Assembly: GCA_027488785.1 (NCBI GenBank)
Contig: JAIYAY010000011.1
Span: 1 to 64,000 of the forward strand
Direction: 5' to 3'
DNA length: 64,000 nt
Source of the DNA: Sphingomonadales bacterium
GTDB lineage: Bacteria > Pseudomonadota > Alphaproteobacteria > Sphingomonadales > Sphingomonadaceae
In this document: positions 8,647 to 17,909 of the stretch, piece after piece
Layout: each line of letters starts with the position of its first letter
How positions within the stretch are numbered: the first letter of the stretch is position 1
Made by a program: the position numbers and the translations under genes
The notes under the pieces: model-generated
What the model saw: the letters and a program-made list of their open reading frames with translations, nothing else
Databases searched by the model: none
Told to the model about the DNA's origin: nothing

Positions 8647-10020
8647 TTAAGCGGCCTTTTTCGCACGCTCCGTCATTTCCTGATTCAACATTTCGGCCAA
8701 CAGAAACGCCAGTTCTAGCGATTGCGCCGCGTTCAACCGCGGGTCGCAATGTGTATGATACCGATCGGCCAGACCTTCGTCCGTTACGGCCACGGCACCG
8801 CCGGTACACTCAGTCACATTCTGACCAGTCATTTCGATATGGATGCCACCACCAAAGCTTCCCTCGGCGCGGTGTACAGCGAAGAATCCGCGTACTTCGG
8901 CCAAGATTCGCTCAAACGGACGCGTTTTGTATCCGCTCGCTGATTTAACGACATTGCCATGCATCGGGTCACAGGACCAGATCACCGGATGTCCCTCACG
9001 TTGCACGGCGCGTACCAAAGTCGGCAGGCCAGTCTCTACTTTGTCATAACCGTAACGCGAGATCAAAGTGATCCGTCCCTCCTCTCGCGTTGGGTTCAGC
9101 GTATCAAGCATCCGCAACAAAGCATCGGGTTCCAGGCTTGGGCCACATTTCACACCAATCGGGTTACCGATACCGCGCAAAAATTCTACATGGGCCGACC
9201 CCTCGAATCTTGTCCGATCCCCAATCCACAAGAAATGCGCTGACGTATCATACCAGCCGCCGGTCAGGCTGTCCTGACGGGTCATCGCTTGCTCATAGGG
9301 CAATAATAACGCTTCATGGCTGGTGTAGAAGCTTGTTCCCTTGATTTGCGGCACTGTCTCTGGGGTAATGCCGCACGCTTCCATAAAGGCCAGCGCCTCA
9401 CTGATACGATCTGCGGTTTCTTTATATTTCTGCGCCCATGGCGAACGGCCCATATAGTCATGCGTCCAGGTGTTGACCTGCTGCAAATTGGCATAACCAC
9501 CGCTAGAAAAGGCGCGCAGAAGGTTCAAGGTTGATGCGGCTTGACTATAAGCGCGGATCATACGCGCCGGGTCGGGCTCGCGTCCTTCGGCAACAAATTC
9601 AATGTCGTTGATGATGTCACCGAAATAGCTCGGCAGCTCAACGCCGTTTATGGTTTCGGTCGGTGTGGAGCGCGGCTTGGCAAATTGGCCCGCCATCCGG
9701 CCAAGTTTGACCACGGGTAGTTTGCCCGCGAAGGTCAGCACTACCGCCATTTGCAAGATCACACGAAAAGTATCGCGGATGTTATTTGGGTGAAATTCGG
9801 CAAAACTCTCGGCGCAGTCGCCGCCCTGAAGCAAGAACGCCTTACCTTCCGCTACTTTCGCAAGATCGGCCGTGAGGTTGCGCGCTTCGCCAGCAAAAAC
9901 CAGGGGCGGATAATTTCGCAACGTATTTTCAGTGGCCGACAAAGCGGCAGCATCCTTGTACGCAGGCATGTGAATGCCCGTTGCGTCTCTCCAGCTTTCA
10001 GGCGTCCAACTCGTCGCCAT
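8647..10020 (-). CDS. aroG: 3-deoxy-7-phosphoheptulonate synthase, class II
   Basis: A 457-residue class II (plant/mycobacterial-type) DAHP synthase. It condenses PEP and erythrose 4-phosphate as the first step of the shikimate pathway. Visible hallmarks are the N-terminal [30 protein letters not shown], the [11 protein letters not shown] loop with the metal-binding Cys, and [18 protein letters not shown] near the C-terminus. GGAG lies 8 bases before the ATG. It is divergent from petA; the 284-base region between them contains inverted repeats that could control either gene. Confidence 0.96.
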   Translation of the reverse strand: MATSWTPESWRDATGIHMPAYKDAAALSATENTLRNYPPLVFAGEARNLTADLAKVAEGKAFLLQGGDCAESFAEFHPNNIRDTFRVILQMAVVLTFAGKLPVVKLGRMAGQFAKPRSTPTETINGVELPSYFGDIINDIEFVAEGREPDPARMIRAYSQAASTLNLLRAFSSGGYANLQQVNTWTHDYMGRSPWAQKYKETADRISEALAFMEACGITPETVPQIKGTSFYTSHEALLLPYEQAMTRQDSLTGGWYDTSAHFLWIGDRTRFEGSAHVEFLRGIGNPIGVKCGPSLEPDALLRMLDTLNPTREEGRITLISRYGYDKVETGLPTLVRAVQREGHPVIWSCDPMHGNVVKSASGYKTRPFERILAEVRGFFAVHRAEGSFGGGIHIEMTGQNVTECTGGAVAVTDEGLADRYHTHCDPRLNAAQSLELAFLLAEMLNQEMTERAKKAA

Positions 10021-10074
10021 GGGTCATGCTCCAACAATAATCGAATGAAATTTGCGTCCATTAGGCGTAATTTG

Positions 10075-10178
10075 TTGCTAGTAGCAAGTGTTAGCGCCGA
10101 TTTTCCGTTGGTTTCGCAAAATGCAACACAGCCAGCGTCATTTGCCACATTGGTAACCAAATTGCCTGTTGGCAAATG
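10075..10178. promoter_or_regulatory. Nested inverted repeats between aroG and petA
   Basis: TTGCTA-G-TAGCAA (10075-10087) is a 13-bp perfect palindrome 55 bases upstream of the aroG start. Further on, CATTTGCCA (10139-10147) pairs with TGGCAAATG (10170-10178), and the loop between them contains the 11-bp palindrome TTGGTAACCAA. These could be operators or an RNA structure in the aroG leader. No matching known element was recognised. Confidence 0.35.
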
Positions 10179-10228
10179 ACTGGAAAGGCGTCTATGTGGC
10201 CGCTGAATCGCCCCTGTCGTGCACCAGA

Positions 10229-10256
10229 TTGCTGGACTCGGTTGGAGTGATAAGAT
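10229..10256 (+). promoter_or_regulatory. Candidate petABC promoter
   Basis: TTGCTG (10229-10234), a 16-base spacer and TAAGAT (10251-10256) fit a housekeeping promoter about 48 bases before the petA ATG. This rests on consensus similarity only. Confidence 0.35.
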
Positions 10257-10304
10257 TTCGACGGTATTGCGCGGTTCAGTTCCGCGACGCAAAAAGGGCA
10301 AGTT

Positions 10305-10973
10305 ATGTCGACAGTCAAAAAAACAAAAGGCACCGGGAAAAAGCCGGTAAAAGCGCCAAAAGCTTCGGTTGCAGCCGCTGTAAAAGCGGATAAAGCGACA
10401 TCGGGCGGCATAGCTGGAGAAAATCAGGGCGTTGAAAACAACGGCCAATCGTCAGGCGTCCGCCGCCGGGACTTCATCCACATTGCAACCGTCAGCTTCG
10501 CTGGCGTAGGCGCGGCCGCCGTTGCAATGCCTTTGGTATCGCAAATGAGCGCAAGCGCTGACGTGCTGGCCTTGGCGTCTATCGAAGTTGACGTAGCCGC
10601 CATTCAGCCCGGTCAGTCGATCAAGACCAGCTGGCGCAAACAACCCGTTTTCATCCGCAATTTAACAGCTGCCGAGGTCGAAGAGGCTAACAAGGTCGAT
10701 GTTGGCGGGTTGCGTGACCCGCAAACGCTTGCCGAACGGACAAAGCCAGGTAAAGAAAACTGGCTCATCACCCTTGGCGTCTGCACCCATTTGGGCTGCG
10801 TTCCTTTGGGCGCCGCCGCTGGCGAAGTTAAAGGTGAATATGGCGGCTATTTCTGCCCGTGCCATGGTTCGCATTATGACACCGCCGCACGTATCCGGAA
10901 GGGCCCAGCCCCGACGAACCTCGTTGTTCCGGAATTCGCTTTCATTTCTGACACAGTCGTAAAAATCGGTTGA
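10305..10973 (+). CDS. petA: Ubiquinol-cytochrome c reductase, Rieske iron-sulfur subunit
   Basis: The 2Fe-2S Rieske subunit of the cytochrome bc1 complex, 222 residues. Cluster ligands are in CTHLGC (160-165) and CPCHGS (184-189). The twin arginine in GVRRRDFIHIATVSFAG (51-67) followed by a hydrophobic helix is the uncleaved Tat-type anchor of this family. An extra Lys/Ala-rich region of about 50 residues precedes it, longer than in most bacterial Rieske proteins. It is followed by petB after 14 bases and petC after that, forming the bc1 operon. Confidence 0.96.
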   Translation: MSTVKKTKGTGKKPVKAPKASVAAAVKADKATSGGIAGENQGVENNGQSSGVRRRDFIHIATVSFAGVGAAAVAMPLVSQMSASADVLALASIEVDVAAIQPGQSIKTSWRKQPVFIRNLTAAEVEEANKVDVGGLRDPQTLAERTKPGKENWLITLGVCTHLGCVPLGAAAGEVKGEYGGYFCPCHGSHYDTAARIRKGPAPTNLVVPEFAFISDTVVKIG

Positions 10974-10987
10974 GGAGCTAGAACGTA

Positions 10988-12283
10988 ATGAGCTTCCCTT
11001 GGGCACAAGAGTATAAGCCGCAAGGCGCAGTAAGTAAGTGGGTTGATGAACGCCTGCCCTTGCCGCGCTTGGTCTACAATGCCGTTGGCGCCGGGTATCC
11101 GGTTCCGCGCAACCTCAATTATTTCTGGAACTTCGGCGTCCTTGCGGGCGTCGCTTTGGTTATTCAGATTATAACCGGCGTCATCCTTGCTATGCATTAT
11201 TATGCAAGCGTTGACGGCGCATTCAACAGCGTTGAGCATATCATGCGCGACGTAAACTCGGGCTGGTTCATCCGCTATGCGCATATGAACGGCGCCAGCT
11301 TCTTCTTCATCGTCGTCTACATCCACATTTTCCGGGGGCTTTTCTACGGATCGTATAAAGCGCCGCGTGAAATGATCTGGCTGCTGGGTGTCACTATCTT
11401 CTTATTGATGATGGCGACCGCATTCATGGGCTATGTTCTGCCATGGGGCCAAATGAGCTTCTGGGGCGCGCAGGTTATCACTGGCTTCTTCTCCGCCATT
11501 CCTGTGGTAGGCGAGCCATTGCGTCAGTGGCTCCTCGGCGGCTTTGCGCCTGACCAGGCTGCGCTAAACCGCTTCTTCTCGCTGCATTATTTGATGCCGT
11601 TCGTTATTGCTGGCGTCATCATACTGCATATTTGGGCATTGCACATTCCAGGCTCGTCTAACCCAACTGGCGTAAGTGTTAAGGGCGAACAGGACACCGT
11701 TCCTTTTCACCCATATTACACCGCAAAGGACGGCTTTGGCCTTGGGATCTTCTTGATCTTCTTTGTAGCCGTTACTTTCTTTGCGCCGAATATGTTAGGT
11801 CACCCAGACAATTATATCCCGGCTAACCCGCTTTCGACGCCGGCGCATATTGTGCCTGAATGGTATTTCTTGCCATTCTACGCGATTTTGAAGGCGTTCA
11901 CCGTCGATTTCAGCATCCCATTCACAGGCATCGTCATTATCGAAGCTAAGTTGATGGGCGTGCTTGCGATGTTTGGTTCGATCCTGCTGTTGTTCTTCCT
12001 GCCATGGTTGGACACATCACCCGTGCGTTCGGGTCATTATCGTCCGCTGTTCCGCAAGTTCTTCTGGTTTGGCCTTATCCCGTGCATAGTTCTATTGACC
12101 TATTGCGGCGGAAAACCACCTTATACCCAGTGGGTTATTCTCAGCCAGATTGCGGCAGCCTATTATTTCATCCATTTCTTGATCATCTTGCCAATCGTTT
12201 CGCGCATTGAACGGCCGCTTCCGCTGCCCAATTCAATCACCGAAGCTGTCACCGGCAAACCGCTTGAAACAGCGGCTGCGTAA
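10988..12283 (+). CDS. petB: Cytochrome b of the bc1 complex
   Basis: A 431-residue cytochrome b with eight membrane helices. It holds haems bL and bH and both quinone sites. Visible motifs include [37 protein letters not shown] (Qo region), and the PEWYF signature in [18 protein letters not shown]. Length and order (petA-petB-petC) match alphaproteobacterial bc1 operons. The gene is the middle member, 14 bases after petA and 18 bases before petC. Confidence 0.98.
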   Translation: MSFPWAQEYKPQGAVSKWVDERLPLPRLVYNAVGAGYPVPRNLNYFWNFGVLAGVALVIQIITGVILAMHYYASVDGAFNSVEHIMRDVNSGWFIRYAHMNGASFFFIVVYIHIFRGLFYGSYKAPREMIWLLGVTIFLLMMATAFMGYVLPWGQMSFWGAQVITGFFSAIPVVGEPLRQWLLGGFAPDQAALNRFFSLHYLMPFVIAGVIILHIWALHIPGSSNPTGVSVKGEQDTVPFHPYYTAKDGFGLGIFLIFFVAVTFFAPNMLGHPDNYIPANPLSTPAHIVPEWYFLPFYAILKAFTVDFSIPFTGIVIIEAKLMGVLAMFGSILLLFFLPWLDTSPVRSGHYRPLFRKFFWFGLIPCIVLLTYCGGKPPYTQWVILSQIAAAYYFIHFLIILPIVSRIERPLPLPNSITEAVTGKPLETAAA

Positions 12284-12301
12284 AACAGGGAAAGCAGTAT
12301 C

Positions 12302-13165
12302 ATGGTTCGTTTAGTTGCTTTTTTAGTAGGCCTGTTTTTCAGCGGCATGCTTTTGCTTGGTCTTGGGGACACCGTCATCAAGGCTATTCAGGAACCTGCG
12401 CAGCCTTCGGCTGAGTATGAATTTCATGAAAAGCCGCTTGCTGTCAGCTTCGCGCATGACGGTCCGTTCGGTAAGTATGACCGCGGTCAACTGCAGCGCG
12501 GATTGAAGGTATATTCCGAAGTATGCGCGGCTTGCCACAGCCTCAATCTTGTTGCCTTCCGTGATTTCGCGGCATTGGGTTACAATGAAGATCAAGTGAA
12601 GGCACTGGCAAAGGCTTGGAAAACCGAAGTGCCGACCATTAACCCTGAAACAGGTGAACCGGCTACACGCCCCGGCATTCCAGCTGATAAAATTCCTTCG
12701 CCATTTGCGAATGAAGTTGCGGCGCGTGCGGCCAACAACAATGCGCTTCCGCCTGATCTTTCACTGATCACCAAGGCGCGTGCCGATGGTACAGCCTATG
12801 TATATTCATTGTTGATGGGATACCGCGAACAAGCGGGTTACAAGAACGCAGAAGGCAAAGAGCTGCTGAAGGAATTCCCCGATGCGAAAGCCACTCCTGG
12901 TCTGCACTTCAACCCATGGTTCGCAAACTTGAACATCGCGATGGCCAACCCGATCGCAAGTGACGATCTGGTTACCTATGATGATGGCACAAAGGCCACC
13001 AAAGAGCAGATGGCGAGAGACGTTTCTGCATTTTTGGCATGGACTGCAGAGCCAAAGATGGAAAACCGCAAAAGCGCGGGTTGGGCAGCTTTGGGCTTCC
13101 TTTTCATCTTCACCGTGCTGGCATGGATGTCCTACAGGACCATCTGGGCAGACAAAAAACACTGA
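12302..13165 (+). CDS. petC: Cytochrome c1 of the bc1 complex
   Basis: A 287-residue c-type cytochrome with an N-terminal signal/anchor region (about 4-22), haem attachment motif C75-A-A-C78-H79, and a C-terminal membrane helix (about 262-279, LGFLFIFTVLAWMSYRTIW) that anchors the periplasmic haem domain. It passes electrons from the Rieske protein to soluble cytochrome c or an oxidase. It is the last gene of the operon, with a strong terminator immediately downstream. Confidence 0.96.
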   Translation: MVRLVAFLVGLFFSGMLLLGLGDTVIKAIQEPAQPSAEYEFHEKPLAVSFAHDGPFGKYDRGQLQRGLKVYSEVCAACHSLNLVAFRDFAALGYNEDQVKALAKAWKTEVPTINPETGEPATRPGIPADKIPSPFANEVAARAANNNALPPDLSLITKARADGTAYVYSLLMGYREQAGYKNAEGKELLKEFPDAKATPGLHFNPWFANLNIAMANPIASDDLVTYDDGTKATKEQMARDVSAFLAWTAEPKMENRKSAGWAALGFLFIFTVLAWMSYRTIWADKKH

Positions 13166-13186
13166 TAGTGTAAAACCGTTTTTCCG

Positions 13187-13215
13187 AAAGGGCCGCTTTT
13201 GCGGCCCTTTCTTTT
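13187..13215 (+). terminator. Rho-independent terminator of petABC
   Basis: AAAGGGCCGC, TTTT loop, GCGGCCCTTT then CTTTT: a perfect 10-bp stem 21 bases after the petC stop, with a T-rich tail. Confidence 0.92.
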
Positions 13216-13285
13216 GCAATGAGGGCGTTGACGCTTTGGCCGGATAATGGCAATAGCGGCGCTTCACACGGCTCTTTGGTCCGTC

Positions 13286-13359
13286 GCGGGTATAGCATAG
13301 TGGTAATGCACTAGCCTTCCAAGCTAGCTAGAGGGGTTCGATTCCCCTTACCCGCTCCA
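13286..13359 (+). tRNA. tRNA-Gly (anticodon TCC)
   Basis: Acceptor GCGGGTA pairs with TACCCGC. Anticodon stem CTAGC/GCTAG encloses the loop CTTCCAA (anticodon TCC). The T-arm is GGGG-TTCGATT-CCCC, the discriminator is T and CCA is encoded at 13357-13359. It lies just after the petABC terminator and has its own unit. Confidence 0.96.
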
Positions 13360-13499
13360 TCGTTACCCCAATGACAGGCGCTCTGCCAAACTGATACAGT
13401 TTGCGGCAAGATGGCCATTTTCTTGACAACCTGTAATGCCGTATTCATCCTATGTTCACGCGTGCTGTCTAGTGCGGATGATTAAAAGGAGCGAGAATA

Positions 13500-14033
13500 A
13501 TGAAGAAACTTTCAGTCTATGCTGGCCTCATGGTCCTTTCTGTTACTTCCGCAGCGGCGCTTCATGCTGCACCAGTTAAAGCCGATGCAGACGGAAATCG
13601 TTTCATCACCAAGTCAGAAGCCATGGCAGCGGCAGATGCACGCTTTGCTAAGATAGACGTAAATGGCGACGGCGCGATAAACGCAGCCGACCGCACTGCT
13701 ATGATGGCGAAGCTCTTTGTCATCATGGACACAGACAAAAATGGCGCCATTAGCCAAAGCGAGTTCATTGCGGCGCATGAAGCTGGCGTCGAACGACGTG
13801 CAGACCGGCGTGAACGGCGCATGCTTCGCATTGGAGCCAGCATGCGTGAAGAACGTCAACGCGACCGTCTTCGCGCCATAGCCATGTTGGCACGCGCAGA
13901 CACCAATAGGGACAAGTCCGTGACACAAGCGGAATATCGGGCTGCGATTGATGCACGCTTTAGTAAGGCAGATGCCAATCAAGATGACAGCATTTCAATT
14001 GAAGAACGTCAGGCCGTACGAAAGACACGCTAA
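13500..14033 (+). CDS. Secreted EF-hand calcium-binding protein
   Basis: A 177-residue protein with a signal peptide (MKKLSVYAGLMVLSVTSAAALHA, cleavage about residue 24). EF-hand-like loops begin at DADGNRFITKSE, DVNGDGAINAAD, DTDKNGAISQSE, DTNRDKSVTQAE and DANQDDSISIEE. Spacing suggests two pairs plus a single N-terminal loop. The middle region (about 98-125) is an Arg/Glu-rich helix. It probably binds calcium in the periplasm; the partner is unknown. It is a stand-alone gene with AAAGGAG 9 bases upstream of the ATG. Confidence 0.85.
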   Translation: MKKLSVYAGLMVLSVTSAAALHAAPVKADADGNRFITKSEAMAAADARFAKIDVNGDGAINAADRTAMMAKLFVIMDTDKNGAISQSEFIAAHEAGVERRADRRERRMLRIGASMREERQRDRLRAIAMLARADTNRDKSVTQAEYRAAIDARFSKADANQDDSISIEERQAVRKTR

Positions 14034-14209
14034 GTTTAGCGCTTTGTCGCCTGCGCGTTTTCGCGCTCTGTCGGATTGAAGAGCCGCCAACCCTGTGGCT
14101 AGCGATTGCATCATGTCAGCCTACTCCGCTTTTAGCGCAATAAGCCTTTGGACGCGGGCTGCGATACACGCTAATTGCCGCGAAACAGGTTTTTAGTGAG
14201 GAGGCTCTC

Positions 14210-14671
14210 ATGCGCATTGCACTGTATCAACCCGACATGGCGGGGAATGTCGGTGCGGTTTTGCGGACGTCGGCCTGTTTTGGCGTCATATGCGATATTA
14301 TTGAGCCCTGTGGCTTTGCCTTTTCTGAACGCGCGCTGAAACGTTCTGGCATGGATTATATGGACCATGTCCAGATTCAACGTCATGCCGACTGGTCCAC
14401 TTTTCTCGAAACTTTGGACGGTGCGCGGATCGTCTTAATGTCCAGCAAGGCGTCTACCCCACTTCCACAGTTCACCTTTCGACCTGACGACATCATTCTC
14501 ATGGGGTCCGAAAGCAAAGGGGCGCCACCCGAAGTCCATGCACGCGCTGACGCGCGCGTATGTATTCCGATGGCCGCAGGATTTCGATCCTTGAACATTT
14601 CGGTATCGGCTGGCATCGCTTTGGCAGAAGGTCTTAGACAGACCCATTCATTCCCGAGAGGCGAACAATGA
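14210..14671 (+). CDS. trmL: tRNA (cytidine/uridine-2'-O)-methyltransferase TrmL
   Basis: A 153-residue SPOUT methyltransferase that methylates the wobble ribose of tRNA-Leu. It starts ALYQPDMAGNVGAVLRTSACFG, the motif 1 region, and ends with the knot motifs LMGSESKGAPPEV and IPMAAGFRSLNISVSAGIALAE. A strong AGGAGG precedes the ATG. It overlaps hemF by four bases (ATGA), indicating translational coupling. Confidence 0.95.
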   Translation: MRIALYQPDMAGNVGAVLRTSACFGVICDIIEPCGFAFSERALKRSGMDYMDHVQIQRHADWSTFLETLDGARIVLMSSKASTPLPQFTFRPDDIILMGSESKGAPPEVHARADARVCIPMAAGFRSLNISVSAGIALAEGLRQTHSFPRGEQ

Positions 14672-15525
14672 CCCTGATTTTAGATCAACGCCAACAGGCC
14701 GCGCGGACATGGTTCGAATCACTCCGGGACCGCATTTGCGCTTCCTTCGAAGCGATTGAGCGCGAAGTGGGATCCGACGCATCGTTTGAATATACCCCAT
14801 GGGACCGCAACGACCATGATGGCTCCCCCGGTGGTGGCGGTGTCCGCGGGGTTATGAAAGGCAAGGTTTTCGAAAAAGTCGGCGTGAATATGTCGACCGT
14901 CGGCGGCAGCTTTAACCCCGAATTTGCCAAAACCATCCATGGTGCAGCTGAAGACCCTAGTTTCTTCGCCACCGGCATCAGCCTCGTCGCGCATATGGCC
15001 AACCCGCATGTGCCGGCAGTGCATATGAATACACGTTATCTCGTCACCACAAAAAGCTGGTTTGGCGGCGGAGCGGACCTCAACCCACCTATTCCCTATG
15101 CGGAAGACACGGACGACTTTCACGCGCGCCTACGCGCCGCCTGCGCACCTTATGGCCCCGATGTGTATGAACGTTATCGCAAATGGGCGGAGGAATATTT
15201 CTGGATACCGCATCGCAACGTCCATCGCGGCGTTGGCGGAATATTTTACGATCATCTCGAAAACACAAGCGACGCGTTGTTTGAGCAAAATTTCGCGTTC
15301 ACCCGCGATGTCGGCAATAGCTTCCTCGACATTTTTCCAAAGCTTGTCCGCCGTCGTATGAACCAACCCTACAGTGCCGAAGAAAAACAAGCGCAATTGC
15401 GCTGGCGTGGTCTTTATGCCGAGTTTAACTTGGTATATGATCGTGGCACGACCTTCGGATTAAAGACTGGCGGCAATGTCGACGCGATATTGATGAGCTT
15501 GCCGCCCGAAGTAGTATGGGCCTGA
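14668..15525 (+). CDS. hemF: Oxygen-dependent coproporphyrinogen III oxidase
   Basis: A 285-residue enzyme of haem biosynthesis that oxidatively decarboxylates coproporphyrinogen III to protoporphyrinogen IX using O2. Family motifs seen: GGGVRGVMKGKVFEKVGVN, AHMANPHVPAVHMNTRYL, WFGGGADLNP, HRGVGGIFYDHL and the C-terminal YDRGTTFGLKTGGNVDAILM. Length is normal. Start at the ATG overlapping the trmL stop. Its presence indicates an aerobic lifestyle. Confidence 0.97.
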   Translation: MTLILDQRQQAARTWFESLRDRICASFEAIEREVGSDASFEYTPWDRNDHDGSPGGGGVRGVMKGKVFEKVGVNMSTVGGSFNPEFAKTIHGAAEDPSFFATGISLVAHMANPHVPAVHMNTRYLVTTKSWFGGGADLNPPIPYAEDTDDFHARLRAACAPYGPDVYERYRKWAEEYFWIPHRNVHRGVGGIFYDHLENTSDALFEQNFAFTRDVGNSFLDIFPKLVRRRMNQPYSAEEKQAQLRWRGLYAEFNLVYDRGTTFGLKTGGNVDAILMSLPPEVVWA

Positions 15526-15531
15526 CCCCAG

Positions 15532-16146
15532 ATGGTGTTTAGCCCGATTGCCCATGGCCAACTTGGCGCCATTGTCACATCGTTGGAAATGACGTGCCGT
15601 CCACCGTTGCGGCCGCTGCCAGCGTCAGAGTTACGGTTGGAACGATGGCAAGCGCCAACAGCAGATTCCTACCGCACTCTGTATCGTCGCATCGGCGAAC
15701 CATGGCTCTGGTTCTCAAGGCTTGCGCTTGATGAAGCCGACCTTTTGCACATCATCCACGACCCTGCCGTGCGCATCTGGGCCGTGCTAGACCGACGCGG
15801 CATTGAGGTTGGGATATTGGAGCTTGATTTCCGGGAGGCCGGACAATGCGAGATTGCCTTTTTCGGCCTTGTGCCAGAATTGACAGGCAAGGGTCATGGC
15901 AAATGGCTGATGGCGATGGCGCTGCAGATGGGCTGGGCCGAGGCTGGCGTTCAGCGGATGTGGGTACATACCTGTACACTGGATGGTCCCCATGCGCTGA
16001 CCTTTTACCAGCGATCCGGTTTCACCGCTTATCAACGGCAGTTGGAAACCTTTCCCGATCCGCGCCTTAATGGCCTAATCCCAAGCGATGCGGCGCCGCA
16101 CATCCCGGTTATTGGTGAGGTGTCTGCGCGGAAAGCTGACGGTTGA
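15532..16146 (+). CDS. GNAT family N-acetyltransferase
   Basis: A 204-residue acetyl-CoA-dependent acyltransferase. The GNAT core runs from about 70 to 170. ECIAFFGL-type strand 4 reads CEIAFFGLVPELTGKGHGKWLM, containing the acetyl-CoA loop (Q/RxxGxG/A as TGKGHGK), followed by VQRMWVHTCTLDGPHALTFYQRSGF. The substrate is unknown. The first ATG lies six bases after hemF without a good ribosome binding site; a second ATG at 15589 has TTGGAA upstream and may be the true start. The 3' end overlaps the convergent membrane-protein gene by 38 bases. Confidence 0.85.
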   Translation: MVFSPIAHGQLGAIVTSLEMTCRPPLRPLPASELRLERWQAPTADSYRTLYRRIGEPWLWFSRLALDEADLLHIIHDPAVRIWAVLDRRGIEVGILELDFREAGQCEIAFFGLVPELTGKGHGKWLMAMALQMGWAEAGVQRMWVHTCTLDGPHALTFYQRSGFTAYQRQLETFPDPRLNGLIPSDAAPHIPVIGEVSARKADG

Positions 16147-16852
16147 CAGCGACCAGCGTCAATATGAAAGCCACGGCCTCCAAAGTAACGAACAGCGCCT
16201 TGACGGCGGACTCGACGATAGGAACACCTTCTTCGCCCGCGATGGACTGACAAATGGCGACGATCGCGGCATCGGCCACACCTCCAAAAAAACGCAATAT
16301 GACGGCAACAAAAAGCATCAAAAACAGGATCGCCCAACCACACTGACTTGTAACGCGCCAAGTCCGGATCACAGATTTGTTGATACCACCTGCAACATCC
16401 TGTGCGACGACGGCGGGCAATATTGCAAAGCGGCCCGAGAGATACAGGCCGGGTAAGATCAGCATAAAGAATCCAGCCAAAGTGGCCCAGCCAACAATCA
16501 AGCTTGCAAGCAAATAGGGGACGAATAATGCCGCTGCGATACCAAGAGCATCCCCGACTTTCGACAGCGGACGCCCCGACATCAGCACATATAGGGATAG
16601 ACTGCCATATATGGTTACCAACATCGTAGGCACAAGAACGCGCCAGTTGGCTTCGAAATAACGGCTGATTTCCAAAATAGCCTGATTCGTATCGTCCAGA
16701 TTTTCAACCATCAGCGGCGGCACGAGAAATGCCGAAAGCCATGCCGACATGAAAATGAAGAAGCCAGCAATTGCAGCAATCGCCTCTTTATCCGCCGCAA
16801 GCAAAACGCGCGCGTCAGTCCAAACAGCGCGATAATCAAGCTTCTTTGGCAT
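16109..16852 (-). CDS. Hypothetical multi-pass membrane protein
   Basis: A 247-residue protein with about six hydrophobic helices (near 26-48, 72-92, 103-130, 132-150, 172-192, 216-236). It has similarity in style to the membrane domain that precedes GDPD phosphodiesterases (long helices, LPGLYLSGRFAILPAVVAQDVAGG and an amphipathic KSVIRTWRVT segment), but no catalytic domain is present. Function unknown. It is convergent with the GNAT gene, overlapping it, and divergent from lipB with about 80 bases between. Confidence 0.75.
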   Translation of the reverse strand: MPKKLDYRAVWTDARVLLAADKEAIAAIAGFFIFMSAWLSAFLVPPLMVENLDDTNQAILEISRYFEANWRVLVPTMLVTIYGSLSLYVLMSGRPLSKVGDALGIAAALFVPYLLASLIVGWATLAGFFMLILPGLYLSGRFAILPAVVAQDVAGGINKSVIRTWRVTSQCGWAILFLMLFVAVILRFFGGVADAAIVAICQSIAGEEGVPIVESAVKALFVTLEAVAFILTLVAVNRQLSAQTPHQ

Positions 16853-16931
16853 AAATTCTCCTCAGCTATGCGCGGCGTAGAGGCAGACATATGCGGTGGC
16901 AAGCCGCTTGCACCATGCTAAAGGACACATC

Positions 16932-17609
16932 ATGATTTTGGATCACCATATCGACTGGGACATATCAACAGGCCTGACACCCTATCCAGACGCGCTAAGC
17001 CGTATGGAGGCGTTACAGGGGGCAATCCGTGATAACAACGCCAGAGAGCTTATATGGCTGCTGGAACACCCGCCTTTGTACACCAGTGGCACTAGCGCGG
17101 ACCCCGCGGAGCTACTGAGCCAGCAATTCCCCGTCTATGACACGGGACGCGGCGGGCGATACACTTACCATGGTCCGGGCCAGCGCGTTGGGTATGTTAT
17201 GCTGGACCTTGCCCGCCACGGCAAAGATGTCCGCTGCTACGTCCATGCACTTGAAGGCTGGGTGATACATGCGCTGGGCCATTTTGGTATCGAAGCCCGC
17301 CGCGCGGAAGGGCGCATCGGCATTTGGTGCGACACGCCGGACGGCCAAGAAGCAAAAATCGGCGCGATTGGCGTACGTATTCGCAAATGGGTCACGATGC
17401 ATGGCTTTGCTGTAAACATTTCCCCTGATCTCAGCCATTTTACCGGTATCGTGCCATGCGGGATATCGGAATATCCGGTGACCAGCCTCGCTGCATTGGG
17501 CATCGATGCCACCTTATCAGATTTTGACGCCGCATTGCGTTCAACTTTCCCCGATTTTCTCAATAGTCTTGCGAAAGCGGGTGAAAATTGTACGGATGCG
17601 CCGAGTTAG
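16932..17609 (+). CDS. lipB: Octanoyl-ACP:protein N-octanoyltransferase
   Basis: A 225-residue lipoate-biosynthesis enzyme that transfers octanoate from ACP to lipoyl domains. Motifs: [27 protein letters not shown], the Lys of [18 protein letters not shown] and the catalytic Cys in GIVPCGI. The frame opens at a GTG at 16896, but AAGGA at 16921-16925 sits 6 bases before the ATG at 16932 ([10 protein letters not shown]), which is used. No lipA gene is adjacent. Confidence 0.95.
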   Translation: MILDHHIDWDISTGLTPYPDALSRMEALQGAIRDNNARELIWLLEHPPLYTSGTSADPAELLSQQFPVYDTGRGGRYTYHGPGQRVGYVMLDLARHGKDVRCYVHALEGWVIHALGHFGIEARRAEGRIGIWCDTPDGQEAKIGAIGVRIRKWVTMHGFAVNISPDLSHFTGIVPCGISEYPVTSLAALGIDATLSDFDAALRSTFPDFLNSLAKAGENCTDAPS

Positions 17610-17624
17610 ACCAACGAGGATATT

Positions 17625-17909
17625 ATGCGTTTCTGCCATTTTACGTCTGCCCTTGCCATGATGCTGCTTTTGTCCGCATGCGGCATTTCGAAGGAAGATA
17701 GTCAGGCTACCGAAACGCGCATGGATACTCTCGACAGTCTTGAGGGCACGATTAGCGACGACATGATCAACACGGACGAGGCCGTCGACGACGTGCCAGT
17801 TCAGTCTAGCGACGAAATTTCGGAACCCGACACAAGTGAAGATGTAGAACCAACCAAAACCGATGCCGTAAACACGGCAAAAGTCGAAGCATCCGGCGAA
17901 CCCAAGTGA
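17625..17909 (+). CDS. Small acidic lipoprotein, hypothetical
   Basis: A 94-residue protein with a signal peptide and lipobox LLSAC (Cys19), so it is probably a lipidated envelope protein. The mature part is strongly acidic (many Asp/Glu, Ser and Thr), low-complexity and likely unstructured. No family recognised. It follows lipB by 15 bases, and its TGA stop overlaps the GTG start of the next gene (GTGA), so it is translated as part of that unit. Confidence 0.7.
   Translation: MRFCHFTSALAMMLLLSACGISKEDSQATETRMDTLDSLEGTISDDMINTDEAVDDVPVQSSDEISEPDTSEDVEPTKTDAVNTAKVEASGEPK

Noticed and set aside
10091-10411. Minus-strand frame of 106 residues between aroG and petA
   Set aside because: Half of it is antisense to petA, and it covers the likely pet promoter; no domain.
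13423-13456. Promoter of the EF-hand gene
   Set aside because: TTGACA at 13423 is good, but no -10 at acceptable spacing matches well.
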